From Alphaproteobacteria bacterium (lineage in GTDB: Bacteria > Pseudomonadota > Alphaproteobacteria > Micavibrionales > Micavibrionaceae), in the NCBI GenBank assembly GCA_021208265.1, contig JAJOJU010000050.1, forward strand, positions 1 through 44,178: a stretch of 44,178 nucleotides of DNA. The letters are read 5' to 3'. The translations under genes and the position numbers were made by a program. The notes under the pieces were generated by a model. That model was not told the origin of the DNA. It did no database searches and saw nothing but the letters and a program-made list of their open reading frames with translations. Shown here piece after piece: positions 1 to 9,346 of this stretch. Positions within the stretch are counted from its first letter, which is position 1; every line of letters starts with the position of its first letter.

Positions 1-709
1 GTTTTCACCGCTGAGCTGCCCGAAAACTTCGCGCCGCTGGATCATTACTTACGCTTAAGAACAGCCAACCCCGCGCCGTTTGGCGGATATTTCGATACCG
101 GGCATTTGCAAATTTCCAGCTGCTCACCGGAGCGGTTTTTAAAATTATACGATACGGGCCGCATTGAAACAAAGCCGATCAAGGGCACATCCCCCCGCTC
201 CCCTCACAGCGTGCAAGATAAAATCAGCGCTGAGAGCCTGCTCGCCAGTATGAAAGACGCGCGGAGAACATTATGATCGTGGATCTCTTGCGGAATGATC
301 TTTCGAAAGTATCCGAAACATCATCCGTGCAGGTGGAAAAACTCTGCGCGCTGGAAAGTTTTGCCAAGGTGCATCACCTTGTTTCCACCATTAGCGGCCA
401 GCTTGAGCCGGGCAAGGATGCGCTTGATCTGCTGGCGGCTTGCTTCCCCGGCGGCTCCATCACCGGCGCGCCCAAAATCCGCGCCATGGAAATTATTGCG
501 GAGCTGGAGGATACGAAGCGCGGGCCTTATACCGGCGCCTTGGGCTGGATCGGCTTTGACGGCGCGATGGATACCAACATTCTGATCCGCAGTATCATAT
601 ACGAAAATGGCACAGCACGGCTGAATGTGGGCGGCGGCATAACGGCCGCTCAGAACCCAAGGCCGAATACGAAGAAACGCTGGCCAAGGCAGGAGGCATG
701 CAAAGATGA
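1..709 (+). CDS. pabB: Aminodeoxychorismate synthase component I (PabB), 5' truncated, two apparent frameshifts
   Basis: Chorismate-binding enzyme that aminates chorismate to 4-amino-4-deoxychorismate for folate synthesis, using ammonia from PabA. The 5' end lies outside the window. Reading frame 1 gives the conserved CSPERFLKL and ETKPIKGT motifs, then hits a stop at about 270. One base appears lost near 257 (expected KDRAEN), and the protein resumes as MIVDLLRNDLSKV followed by GSITGAPKIRAMEII. LLRNDL rather than the TrpE-type DLGRND favours PabB over anthranilate synthase. A second lost base near 655 hides the C-terminus, which in the third frame reads KAEYEETLAKAGGMQR and stops at 707-709. 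This stop overlaps the pabA start (ATGA), as expected for coupled subunits. Both breaks look like sequence errors. Family assignment is firm; the intact state is inferred. Confidence 0.88.
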
Positions 710-1298
710 TCCTCCTCATCGATAATTACGATTCCTTCGTGCACAACCTCGCCCGGCATATAAGGCTGACAGGCCGCGAAACGCAGGTGGTGCGGAATGA
801 TGCCATCACGCTTGATGAAATTGCCGCGCTTAAGGCCCAAGCCATCCTTATTTCCCCCGGCCCCTGCACACCAAAAGAGGCCGGAATATCGAATGAGGTG
901 ATCCGCCGCTTCGGCCCCACCATCCCCCTTCTCGGCGTATGTTTGGGGCATCAATGCATCGGCGAAGTTTATGGCGGCAGAACTATCAGAGCGCCGGAAC
1001 CCATGCACGGCATGGCCAGCGCTATCAAGCATGATGGCAGCGGCATTTTTGAAGGCCTGCCCAGCCCGCTGATGGGCGGTCGTTATCACTCGCTTGTTAC
1101 AAGCTGCCGGAAAACGGCCCCTTGCGCACCACCGCCCGCACGGATGATGGTATCATCATGGCCGTGCAGCACACCAGCCACCCGGTTTACGGCGTGCAGT
1201 TTCACCCGGAATCAATCCTCACCGAAAGCGGTCTCGATTTGCTGCAAAACTTCGTGAATATCGCCGCTGCGTGGCACAGTGTTAGGAAGGCCGCCTGA
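706..1298 (+). CDS. pabA: Aminodeoxychorismate synthase glutamine amidotransferase (PabA), one apparent frameshift
   Basis: Class I glutamine amidotransferase that feeds ammonia to PabB. It starts MILLIDNYDSF, carries ISPGPCTP and the nucleophile elbow GVCLGHQC (catalytic Cys), and reaches GGRYHSLV. One base then seems to be missing near 1101. In the adjacent frame the protein continues KLPENG, then DDGIIMAVQH and the catalytic His-Glu motif VQFHPESILTE, ending ...VRKAA with a stop at 1296-1298. Restored length is about 197 residues, normal for PabA/TrpG. It overlaps pabB upstream (ATGA) and pabC downstream (TGATG), so the three are translationally coupled. The uninterrupted frame alone would end at 1257 without the His-Glu pair, so a real truncation would be inactive. 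PabA rather than TrpG is inferred from the neighbours. Confidence 0.88.
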
Positions 1299-2086
1299 TG
1301 GGCAAGCTCTGGCATAACGGCATTTGGAAAAGGGATGATGAAGCTGTCTTTACAGCCAACGACCGCATTCGTTACGGCGACGGGGTGTTCGATACGATGC
1401 TCAGCATCGATGGCCGCCTGATCCACCCGGCCAAACATTTCGCCCGGCTGCAAAGTAATGCCGCCGTTCTGGATATCGCGTTTGATCTAGATTTTGAAAC
1501 CATCGCTCATGAATTGATTGAAGGGCAAGAAGGCCGTTTTGCGATTAACACGGTGATCTCCCGCGGGCCCTCGGTGCGCGGGTTAGCCGCCCCGGAAAAC
1601 CCTGAATTACAAATCGTGATGCGCGCCGCCCCCGTGCCTGCTGACTTCCTTCCGGCCCGCGCCATCATCGCCCAAAGCGTGCGGCGGAATGAAGGCAGCC
1701 CCCTCTCCCGCATCAAATCCTGCAATTACGGCAATAACATTCTGGCGCTGAACGAAGCAAAAGCCGCGGGAGCAGAAGAAGCCATTCTGCTCAACAATGC
1801 CGGGAATGTTACCTGCGGCACATCCGCCAACATCTTTGCCGTGCTGAACGGCGAGATATTCACCCCGCCTTTGCATGATGGTGTTCTCGACGGCGTGGCG
1901 CGGCAGGTGTTCATGGAAAAATATCCGGTGCGCGAGCTATCGTTAAAACCGGAAGACCTGCTCGCCGCCGAAAGCCTGATCCTCACTAACTCCATCCGGG
2001 GGGCGCAAGGCCTGCGCCAGTTGGATAATAAAACATACCCGCCCTCACTTCCTTTAGGAATTGATAAGGATTTCGCTCTATATTAG
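1298..2086 (+). CDS. pabC: Aminodeoxychorismate lyase (PabC), class IV PLP enzyme
   Basis: Fold-type IV PLP enzyme of 262 residues. Its expected role is to split 4-amino-4-deoxychorismate into 4-aminobenzoate and pyruvate. N-terminal RYGDGVFDTM is the usual class IV start. The PLP lysine is K140 in SRIKSCNYGNN. The cofactor-binding stretch NAGNVTCGTSANIF and the C-terminal LTNSIRGAQGL follow. Class IV also contains branched-chain and D-amino-acid aminotransferases, which cannot be separated by eye; the pabB-pabA-pabC order with overlapping start and stop decides for PabC. No frameshift is seen. The stop at 2086 lies seven bases before the next gene, which is probably on the same transcript. 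Confidence 0.85.
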   Translation: MGKLWHNGIWKRDDEAVFTANDRIRYGDGVFDTMLSIDGRLIHPAKHFARLQSNAAVLDIAFDLDFETIAHELIEGQEGRFAINTVISRGPSVRGLAAPENPELQIVMRAAPVPADFLPARAIIAQSVRRNEGSPLSRIKSCNYGNNILALNEAKAAGAEEAILLNNAGNVTCGTSANIFAVLNGEIFTPPLHDGVLDGVARQVFMEKYPVRELSLKPEDLLAAESLILTNSIRGAQGLRQLDNKTYPPSLPLGIDKDFALY

Positions 2087-2093
2087 AAGCGGA

Positions 2094-3107
2094 ATGTCTA
2101 ACTACAATACCCTCACCGTATACTTAGGTTCCTCCGGCCATGCCCGCCCTGTGTTCAAACAAGCGGCGGAAGAGCTGGGCCGCCTGATCGCCCAGCGCGG
2201 CAAACGCCTTGTTTACGGCGGGATGGATGCCGGGCTGATGGGCATCATCGCCTCCACCGCGCTTGCCCACGGCGCGCATGTGACCGGGATTATCCCGCAG
2301 AAATTAAAGGATAGCGAACGCATCCTCACCAACCTTTCCGAAACCATTCTTGTACAAGATTTATGGGAGCGAAAACGCCTGCTCTTCACCCATGCCGATG
2401 CGGTGCTGGCTCTGCCCGGCGGCTTCGGCACGCTGGATGAGTCACTGGAAGTTTTATACTGGGGCGATTTAGGCCTGCATAACAAACCGCTGGTTCTCGT
2501 GAATATCGAAGGTTACTGGGATGGGCTGGTTAGCTACCTCAAAACCCTGCCTGATTTTGACCCGCGCTTTTTAGTGGTGGCGGATAGCCCGGAAGATGCC
2601 TTGCATAAACTTGATGACTGGCAGCCCTTACCATCAGTGCCCGTGCCCGAACATTTCCCGCATTTCGAAGATGAGATCAGCCGGGCAACGGACCAGCCCA
2701 TTCTGGTCGATAAAGCCAGCGTGGAAAACACCTATTACCTTGTTTGCGCGCTGGGGTTAAAGCAGCTCGGCAAGCATATCCGCGCCATCGGCATTTTAAA
2801 TGAAAACGGTGCGTTTGATGGCCTGCTGGCATGGTTCGAAAAAGCCGCAGAAGAAACCTTCATCACGCAAAAATGCCTGACCCTTTATGATGCCGCGCCC
2901 ACGCGCGATGAATTAAACCGGCTTCTGGCTGCCCAGAAACCGGCTCATATTGATCTCCATAAGGAAAAATGGGCGAACCCCCCGCCCCGAAAGACGCCTA
3001 GGCTGCGACAGCCTGAAGCTTTAACGTTGTCATGGCAATCTTCGCCTGAATACGGGCTTTGTCGGTCTCTTCCTGCGCGATTCCCAGATCTTCATTCAGA
3101 TTGCTGA
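2094..3107 (+). CDS. LOG-family (TIGR00730-type) nucleotide 5'-monophosphate phosphoribohydrolase
   Basis: Rossmann-fold LOG protein. Family members cleave the base-ribose bond of nucleoside 5'-monophosphates, including cytokinin nucleotides. It shows YLGSSG at the N-terminus, YGGMDAGLMG, the WERKR arginine region (about 91-95) and the signature PGGFGTLDE at 108-116. A further 100 or so residues follow the usual LOG core. ATG 2094 is preferred over an in-frame ATG at 2061, which lies inside pabC; AGAAGCGGA just upstream may serve as ribosome site. The open frame reaches 3107, but its last 30 or so residues are antisense to atpC. If one A is missing from the A5 run near 2965, the protein would end GEPPAPKDA with TAG at 2999-3001, back to back with the atpC stop. 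That shorter form is more likely. A second LOG-domain protein lies at 17397-19802. Confidence 0.82.
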   Translation: MSNYNTLTVYLGSSGHARPVFKQAAEELGRLIAQRGKRLVYGGMDAGLMGIIASTALAHGAHVTGIIPQKLKDSERILTNLSETILVQDLWERKRLLFTHADAVLALPGGFGTLDESLEVLYWGDLGLHNKPLVLVNIEGYWDGLVSYLKTLPDFDPRFLVVADSPEDALHKLDDWQPLPSVPVPEHFPHFEDEISRATDQPILVDKASVENTYYLVCALGLKQLGKHIRAIGILNENGAFDGLLAWFEKAAEETFITQKCLTLYDAAPTRDELNRLLAAQKPAHIDLHKEKWANPPPRKTPRLRQPEALTLSWQSSPEYGLCRSLPARFPDLHSDC

Positions 3108-3423
3108 GTTCCTGTTCCAGCTTGGCGGCATCGAAAGTCACGACATCAACCGCTTCCTCCGCCAGAATGGAACATCCGGCTTCAGAAATATCGGCAAAGC
3201 CGCCCGCGATAAAAATACGGCGGGCGGGAATATCTTTCGTGAAATCCTGACCTTCGGCGAACAGGCCCACAACGCCGGGCTTGAGCGTTACCACGAACGA
3301 AGCATGGCCCACGCCCACGCCCATTACCCCTTCTTCACCAGGGATAACAGCCATCTTAACAGGCTCGGACACCAGCCGCGCTTCTGGGGAGACGAGTTCG
3401 AAATTAAGAAGATTATCTGTCAT
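2998..3423 (-). CDS. atpC: F1F0 ATP synthase epsilon subunit
   Basis: Epsilon subunit of the F1 central stalk, 141 residues. It binds gamma and can inhibit ATP hydrolysis. The N-terminal beta-sandwich is seen as NFELVSPEARLVSE, then PGEEGVMGVGVGHASFV (usually PG.EG..GVL.GH) and IAGGFADIS. A C-terminal helical pair rich in Glu, Lys and Gln follows (about 95-141). It is the last gene of the operon, and its start overlaps the stop of the small gene upstream (ATGA at 3420-3423). Its stop abuts the convergent LOG gene with no terminator visible between them. Confidence 0.95.
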   Translation of the reverse strand: MTDNLLNFELVSPEARLVSEPVKMAVIPGEEGVMGVGVGHASFVVTLKPGVVGLFAEGQDFTKDIPARRIFIAGGFADISEAGCSILAEEAVDVVTFDAAKLEQELSNLNEDLGIAQEETDKARIQAKIAMTTLKLQAVAA

Positions 3424-3670
3424 TTTACCTCTATATCCAATTGCTGTGCCAAGCTCTCAGCCAGAGCATACGCCGTGCCGCTATCCCCTACATCCATCCC
3501 AAAAATGGGTTCAAAGGAAGCTTCAAAGCACTGCTCTTTCACAACACCGGCCTTCTCGACCGCTACTTTAAACTGATGCTTGAGCGGGGAATACGAAATC
3601 TCAAGCGTCATACCATCAACACTCTGCGTTTCAATGCACTCCCAGTCCTGCACGGCGCTATTGTCAGTCA

Positions 3671-3671
<1 letters not shown>
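3420..3671 (-). CDS. Small protein of unknown function between atpD and atpC
   Basis: 83-residue acidic protein that I do not recognise. Its start overlaps the atpD stop (TAATG) and its stop overlaps the atpC start (ATGA), so it is translationally locked into the ATP synthase operon and is very probably real. It has no signal peptide or membrane segment. The sequence alternates short beta-like stretches (MTLEISYSPLKHQFKVAVEK) and ends in a helix (AYALAESLAQQL). It has two cysteines, one near each end of the first two-thirds. A role with F1 assembly or regulation is suggested only by position. No similarity to the other two small genes of this operon is visible. Confidence 0.72.
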
Positions 3672-5155
<1,484 letters not shown>

Positions 5156-5401
5156 TTAATTCAGTTTCATTTCCAGGACGCTAAGCGGTATCCGCAAAAC
5201 GCCGTATCCTTCTTCTTGCCCGGATTTCCAAGGGCCGGTATTACCCGCCGCCGGAACATCCGGTATATCAACATATTCCTGCCCCCGGCTACGCGCGAAA
5301 GCCGCCATCGCCGAACGCTGATCAGAGGTCAGCTTTATAATCGCCAAATCCTCAATCGTGGCTTTCCGGTACCCCGGCGCCAAATTTCTTTCCCAGTTCA
5401 T
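5156..5401 (-). CDS. Small protein of unknown function between atpG and atpD
   Basis: 81-residue protein that I do not recognise. It begins MNWERNLAPGYRKATIEDL after a good ribosome site (AAGGAACAAGGGA directly upstream) and lies 41 bases after atpG and 27 bases before atpD on the same strand. The first half is helical and charged. The second half has Gly/Pro-rich turns (IPDVPAAGNTGPW) and ends in a short beta-like stretch (YGVLRIPLSVLEMKLN). There is no signal peptide or membrane segment. Spacing and ribosome site support a real gene; its function is unknown. Confidence 0.65.
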   Translation of the reverse strand: MNWERNLAPGYRKATIEDLAIIKLTSDQRSAMAAFARSRGQEYVDIPDVPAAGNTGPWKSGQEEGYGVLRIPLSVLEMKLN

Positions 5402-5442
5402 TCCCTTGTTCCTTTATTGGCCTGTTTATCAGGCCTTTTTAT

Positions 5443-6366
5443 TTAGAGCGCTTCTGCGCCGGAGATAATCTCGATCAGCTCCTTCGTAATGTAGGCCTGA
5501 CGGGCACGGTTATATTGCAATGTCAGATCCTTGATCATCTCGCCAGCATTTCTTGTGGCGTTGTCCATGGCCGTCATACGCGCGGCCTGTTCCCCGGCGG
5601 AACTATCCAGCAACGCACGGTAAATCTGTACGCCGATGTTACGCGGCAGCAGGGCATTCAAAATACGCTCTTCTTCCGGCTCAAAATCATAAGGCGATTT
5701 TGGCCCTTCGAATTCCACCTTTTCAGACTGTTCTTTTTTATTGTCCTGCTGCACGGGTTCCTCAGCGGACAGATCAAAAGGAATGATCTGCTGCAGCACG
5801 GGCGGCTGGCTCAGCACGTTTTCGAATTTGTTATATGCCAATGTGCAGACATCAAATTCATTCGCTTCAAATTTTTCGAGGATGAACTGCGTCACCTGAT
5901 TGGCTTCCACGAATTCCACGCGGGATTTTCCGGTAATGCCTGTAAAGCTCTGCCAGATACGCTGACCGAAAGAACGCTTCAGCAGATCACGCGCCTTACG
6001 GCCCACGCACACAAGGTAAACTTCTTTATCTTCCGCCTGCAGCAAACGCACTTGTTCCCGCACTGCTTTGACAAGGGTTGCATTGAAACCGCCGCACAAA
6101 CCACGGTCAGCCGTTACCGCTACGATCAGATGGCGCTTGTCATCGCCCGTGCCGACCAGCAATTTGGAGGAAGAGGCGTTGATCACCACATTCTTCGCCA
6201 CGCGAGAGAGCATGTCAGCCATCGCCTGAGCATAGGGCTGAGAGGCTTCCGCCTGTTCCTGCGCGCGGCGCAGCTTACTCGCCGCCACCATTTTCATGGC
6301 AGAAGTAATTTTTCTTGTCGATTTGACCGACTTAATCCGGTCGCGGTAGGTACGTAAGCTTGGCAT
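5443..6366 (-). CDS. atpG: F1F0 ATP synthase gamma subunit
   Basis: Rotating central-stalk subunit, 307 residues. The N-terminal helix motif RIKSVKSTRKITSAMKMVAA and the C-terminal ARMTAMDNATRNAGEMI then RQAYITKELIEIISGA are the classic gamma ends that form the coiled coil inside the alpha/beta ring. DRGLCGGFN is also typical. A charged stretch of about 30 residues around 205-235 (EEPVQQDNKKEQSEK) makes it somewhat longer than the usual bacterial gamma of about 290. A ribosome site (TAGGA...TTAGGA) precedes the ATG. Confidence 0.96.
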   Translation of the reverse strand: MPSLRTYRDRIKSVKSTRKITSAMKMVAASKLRRAQEQAEASQPYAQAMADMLSRVAKNVVINASSSKLLVGTGDDKRHLIVAVTADRGLCGGFNATLVKAVREQVRLLQAEDKEVYLVCVGRKARDLLKRSFGQRIWQSFTGITGKSRVEFVEANQVTQFILEKFEANEFDVCTLAYNKFENVLSQPPVLQQIIPFDLSAEEPVQQDNKKEQSEKVEFEGPKSPYDFEPEEERILNALLPRNIGVQIYRALLDSSAGEQAARMTAMDNATRNAGEMIKDLTLQYNRARQAYITKELIEIISGAEAL

Positions 6367-6379
6367 TCCTAATTACATC

Positions 6380-6635
6380 CTATGGGCACGGCGTTGTTGT
6401 CATGTTTATGACCTGCCCGGCAAAGGCCGGATCAGTAGCCAGATAATGACGAAGGTCGTTTTCTGCCTGTTGCCACATTTTCAAATTCAATTTTGTCCTG
6501 ACCGGAAACAACCTCAGGGACGCCAGCCCCCAGACCGTCCAGCAAGCGGTTGAACAGATGGTATATGCCTGTTTTCGTTTCGACAGCCTGACGAAACGAA
6601 GGCACTACCGTCAATTCAACCTTGATCCCTTGCAT
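6380..6635 (-). CDS. Small protein of unknown function between atpA and atpG, one apparent frameshift
   Basis: Starts three bases after the atpA stop, with GAGG inside the atpA end as a possible ribosome site. The uninterrupted frame gives 67 residues ending at 6432 with an unconvincing tail. Removing one base near 6475 keeps the first 50 or so residues (MQGIKVELTVVPSFRQAVET, then SGQDKIEFENV). It then continues QQAENDLRHYLATDPAFAG and ends ...TTTPCP with TAG at 6380-6382, just 13 bases before atpG. That restored form has about 84 residues, similar in size to the other two small genes in this operon. I do not recognise it. The restored end is an inference; the gene itself is probable from its position. 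Confidence 0.55.
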
Positions 6636-6638
6636 CGG

Positions 6639-8183
6639 TTATGCAGCCTCTTTCTTGGCGGCAAAACCGGCAACGAATTCTTCCATGTAACGCTTCAGCT
6701 CAGCCTCAGTCGCATCATCGATTTTCTTTTCATCGCGGATTTTCTCAAGGATGCCCTTGGCATTCGCACGCATATCTTCCAGCAGACGATGCTCGAACTC
6801 TTCCACTTGCGATACGGGAACGTTATCAAGATAACCTTTCGTACCGGCGAAGATTACAAAAACCTGCTCTTCCACTGACAGAGGTGAATACTGTGCCTGC
6901 TTCAGAAGAAGCGTGAGGCGGGCACCGCGTGCCAGCAGTTTCTGGGTTGCAGGATCAAGGTCGGACGCAAACTGCGCGAACGCTTCCATCTCACGGTACT
7001 GAGCCAGTTCGAGCTTGAGCGTACCGGCAACCTGTTTCATCGCCTTGATCTGAGCGGCAGAACCCACGCGGGATACGGATGCACCCACGTCAATCGCGGG
7101 GCGGATGCCTTTGTAGAACAAGCCTGTTTCAAGGAAGATCTGACCGTCCGTAATCGAAATCACGTTCGTGGGAATGTAGGCGGAAATATCGCCCGCCTGC
7201 GTTTCGATGATCGGCAGAGCCGTCAATGATCCTGCACCAGCCTCATCCGACATTTTCGCCGCGCGCTCCAGAAGGCGGGAGTGAATGTAGAACACGTCAC
7301 CGGGATACGCTTCACGGCCCGGCGGACGGCGCAGCAGCAGGGACATCTGGCGGTAAGCCACAGCCTGCTTGGAAAGGTCGTCATAAATAGCCAGCGCATG
7401 CAGGCCGTTATCGCGGAAATATTCACCCATCGCCGCTCCGGCATAGGGCGCCAGATATTGCAAAGGTGCGGGGTCAGAGGCGGTTGCCGCCACAACGATG
7501 GAATATTCCATCGCGCCCTGATCTTCCAGTTCCTTCACCAGCTGCGCCACGGTGGAGCGCTTCTGACCGATGGAAACATAGATACAGTAAAGATGCTTTT
7601 TATCATCCGTTGCGCGGTTCAGATATTTCTGGTTGATGATCGCATCCACCGCCACAGCCGTTTTACCGGTCTGACGGTCACCGATGATCAGCTCACGCTG
7701 ACCGCGGCCGATCGGCACCAGAGCGTCAATGGCTTTCAGGCCTGTCTGCATCGGTTCATGCACGGACTGACGCGGAATAACGCCGGGGGCTTTTACTTCG
7801 ATCAGGCGCGTTTGCTTGGCTTTTAAGGGGCCTTTGCCGTCGATAGGATTGCCGAGCGGATCGACCACGCGGCCCAGCAGTTCCTTACCCACGGGCACTT
7901 CCACGATCTTGCCTGTTCTTTTAACAATATCACCCTCTTTGATGTCGCGGTCGGAACCGAAAATAACCACCCCGACATTGTCGGCTTCCAGGTTCAGCGC
8001 CATGCCTTTAATGCCGGACGGGAATTCAACCATTTCCCCGGCTTGCACGTTATCCAGACCATACACGCGGGCCACGCCATCTCCGATCGAGAGAACTTCC
8101 CCGATCTCGGCGACATCGGCTTGCGCTTCAAAGTCTGTAATCTGTTTTTTCAGGATCCCTGAAATTTCTGCGGCACTGACCAT
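6639..8183 (-). CDS. atpA: F1F0 ATP synthase alpha subunit
   Basis: Non-catalytic nucleotide-binding alpha subunit, 514 residues. Starts [15 protein letters not shown], the usual alpha N-terminal helix that contacts delta. Walker A is GDRQTGKT, with [31 protein letters not shown] and the family signature [18 protein letters not shown] all present. The C-terminal helical domain ends [14 protein letters not shown]. No frameshift occurs. It follows atpH by 30 bases on the same strand. Confidence 0.97.
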   Translation of the reverse strand: MVSAAEISGILKKQITDFEAQADVAEIGEVLSIGDGVARVYGLDNVQAGEMVEFPSGIKGMALNLEADNVGVVIFGSDRDIKEGDIVKRTGKIVEVPVGKELLGRVVDPLGNPIDGKGPLKAKQTRLIEVKAPGVIPRQSVHEPMQTGLKAIDALVPIGRGQRELIIGDRQTGKTAVAVDAIINQKYLNRATDDKKHLYCIYVSIGQKRSTVAQLVKELEDQGAMEYSIVVAATASDPAPLQYLAPYAGAAMGEYFRDNGLHALAIYDDLSKQAVAYRQMSLLLRRPPGREAYPGDVFYIHSRLLERAAKMSDEAGAGSLTALPIIETQAGDISAYIPTNVISITDGQIFLETGLFYKGIRPAIDVGASVSRVGSAAQIKAMKQVAGTLKLELAQYREMEAFAQFASDLDPATQKLLARGARLTLLLKQAQYSPLSVEEQVFVIFAGTKGYLDNVPVSQVEEFEHRLLEDMRANAKGILEKIRDEKKIDDATEAELKRYMEEFVAGFAAKKEAA

Positions 8184-8213
8184 AGTTTTTACACCTCTTG
8201 TTTTGAATTACAG

Positions 8214-8825
8214 TTATTTTTTGCCTTTGGCGGCAGGCTTAAGCTCCTGCACGCTTGCATTCTCGTTGGCACCCGATTCCATCGTGATACGCAGTTTCTC
8301 CAGCTTGCGCGCTACGGAATCATCAATCATGTGGGATCCCATCGTCACAATCATCCCGCCAAGGATGGAGGGCTCAACCTTCACTTCCACGCTGACATCC
8401 ACGCCAGCAGATTTGGTGAGAGCGGCTTCCAGCTCCTTACGCTGCGCATCGGTAAGGTCCTGCGCCACTTTCACGATCGCTTTCATTTCGCCGCGGCGCT
8501 TGGACAGATCAAGACGCACGGCATCGATCATTTTCTTGAGGGCGTAAAGACGGCGGTTTTCCGCCAGTGTTTTCAGGAAGTTCAGCGTGGTTTTATCAAA
8601 GCCCGCCTTTTTGGAAATTTCGGTCATCACCGCTTGTTGATTGCCGCGGCTGATAACGGGGCTGGCGATCATGGCGCGCAGATCAGCCGATTCTTCCAGC
8701 ATGTCTTCCAGCGCCGCCAGATCGGATTCCACATTTTTCAGGCTCTTTGATTCCTCCGCCAGATCAATAAGGGCCTTGGCGTAACGAAGGGCAACAATCT
8801 GGGATGTTTCGCGGGATGCGCTCAT
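8214..8825 (-). CDS. atpH: F1F0 ATP synthase delta subunit
   Basis: Peripheral-stalk subunit that joins the alpha crown to the b-subunits, 203 residues. It shows ALRYAKALIDLAEE near the start (family pattern RYA.AL.DLA), the helical N-terminal bundle, and the C-terminal motif VEPSILGGMIVTMGSHMIDDSV (family pattern D..ligG..v..gd..iD.S). A Lys-rich tail of about 25 residues extends past the usual end. It is the first gene of the operon. The F0 genes are absent here, as usual in alphaproteobacteria, where F0 and F1 operons are separate. Confidence 0.95.
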   Translation of the reverse strand: MSASRETSQIVALRYAKALIDLAEESKSLKNVESDLAALEDMLEESADLRAMIASPVISRGNQQAVMTEISKKAGFDKTTLNFLKTLAENRRLYALKKMIDAVRLDLSKRRGEMKAIVKVAQDLTDAQRKELEAALTKSAGVDVSVEVKVEPSILGGMIVTMGSHMIDDSVARKLEKLRITMESGANENASVQELKPAAKGKK

Positions 8826-8861
8826 AAAATATTAAACCTGCTCTCTCTTGAACTGACCTTG

Positions 8862-8890
8862 CGTTTAGCATAGCAAAACGGCACTGGCAA
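8862..8890 (-). promoter_or_regulatory. Possible promoter of the atpH operon
   Basis: Read on the minus strand, TTGCCA is followed after 17 bases by TAAACG, about 35-65 bases upstream of the atpH start. The -35 match is good and the -10 match is poor; TATGCT lies just before it. This is the only gap large enough for an operon promoter. Confidence 0.3.
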
Positions 8891-8938
8891 GAGGTTTAGG
8901 GCAATAATTTAATATGCCCGCCCATAAAAAGCTGAATA

Positions 8939-8970
8939 CAAAAACGCGCGATATCCCTACCCCGCGTTTT
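8939..8970 (-). terminator. Rho-independent terminator of the small exported-protein gene
   Basis: On the minus strand AAAACGCG and CGCGTTTT form an 8-bp stem around a loop of about 13 bases, followed by a further T. It lies 28 bases after the stop of the gene at 8998-9267 and would separate that gene from the atp operon. Confidence 0.6.
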
Positions 8971-8997
8971 CTCTAATATAGGCGTTTCTGTCACCCG

Positions 8998-9267
8998 CTA
9001 TTCCGAGCAAGGAACAGGAATGCCCATTTCATCCAAAACGGGCGGACAATGCTCACTGAGAAAATTGACGTTATTCACTTTTTCGCCGTTATAGCCACTA
9101 ATTGCAGCGATACCATCCATAACGTAAAACACCGGCTTTTGCAGGGACTGCGTAAAAGCTGCCCCCAACGGATGATTATTTACATTAGGCGTAACAGCGG
9201 CACTCAGCCCCAATCCGGCGGCAAACCCTGCTGATACATAAAAGGAACGGCTTAGTATTTTACTCAA
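8998..9267 (-). CDS. Small exported protein, probably iron-regulated, unknown function
   Basis: An 89-residue product if started at TTG 9267, which has GGAGA nine bases upstream. The frame is open to 9324, but starts above 9267 would put the Fur box and promoter inside the gene. From the TTG it reads MSKILSRSFYVSAGFAAGLG, a basic n-region and hydrophobic core typical of a signal peptide, with cleavage possibly near SAAVTPN. The mature part is about 60 residues, without further membrane segments, and has two cysteines (EHCPP and PVPCSE) near the C-terminus that could form a disulfide or bind metal. I do not recognise the family. It is monocistronic, flanked by its own promoter with a Fur box (9286-9335) and its own terminator (8939-8970). 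A role in iron acquisition or sensing is inferred from regulation only. Confidence 0.62.
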   Translation of the reverse strand: MSKILSRSFYVSAGFAAGLGLSAAVTPNVNNHPLGAAFTQSLQKPVFYVMDGIAAISGYNGEKVNNVNFLSEHCPPVLDEMGIPVPCSE

Positions 9268-9285
9268 TAGAAACAATCTCCACTC

Positions 9286-9304
9286 GGTAATGATAATCAT
9301 TATC
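9286..9304 (-). promoter_or_regulatory. Fur box (18 of 19 bases match the classical consensus)
   Basis: The plus-strand sequence GGTAATGATAATCATTATC differs from the classical 19-bp Fur consensus GATAATGATAATCATTATC at one position. It lies inside a 17-bp palindrome (9290-9306) perfect except for its central base. It sits just downstream of the -10 of a candidate promoter at 9307-9335 and 19 bases upstream of the TTG start at 9267, the standard geometry for repression by Fe-Fur. Confidence 0.8.
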
Positions 9305-9306
9305 AT

Positions 9307-9335
9307 CCTGTAGAGACAAACCACGTTGATGTCAA
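9307..9335 (-). promoter_or_regulatory. Sigma-70-type promoter of the Fur-box gene
   Basis: On the minus strand a perfect -35 TTGACA (9335-9330) is followed after 17 bases by TACAGG (9312-9307) as a modest -10. The predicted transcription start falls within the Fur box. The -10 is weak, so the promoter call is moderate. Confidence 0.5.
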
Positions 9336-9346
9336 TAATACTCCCC

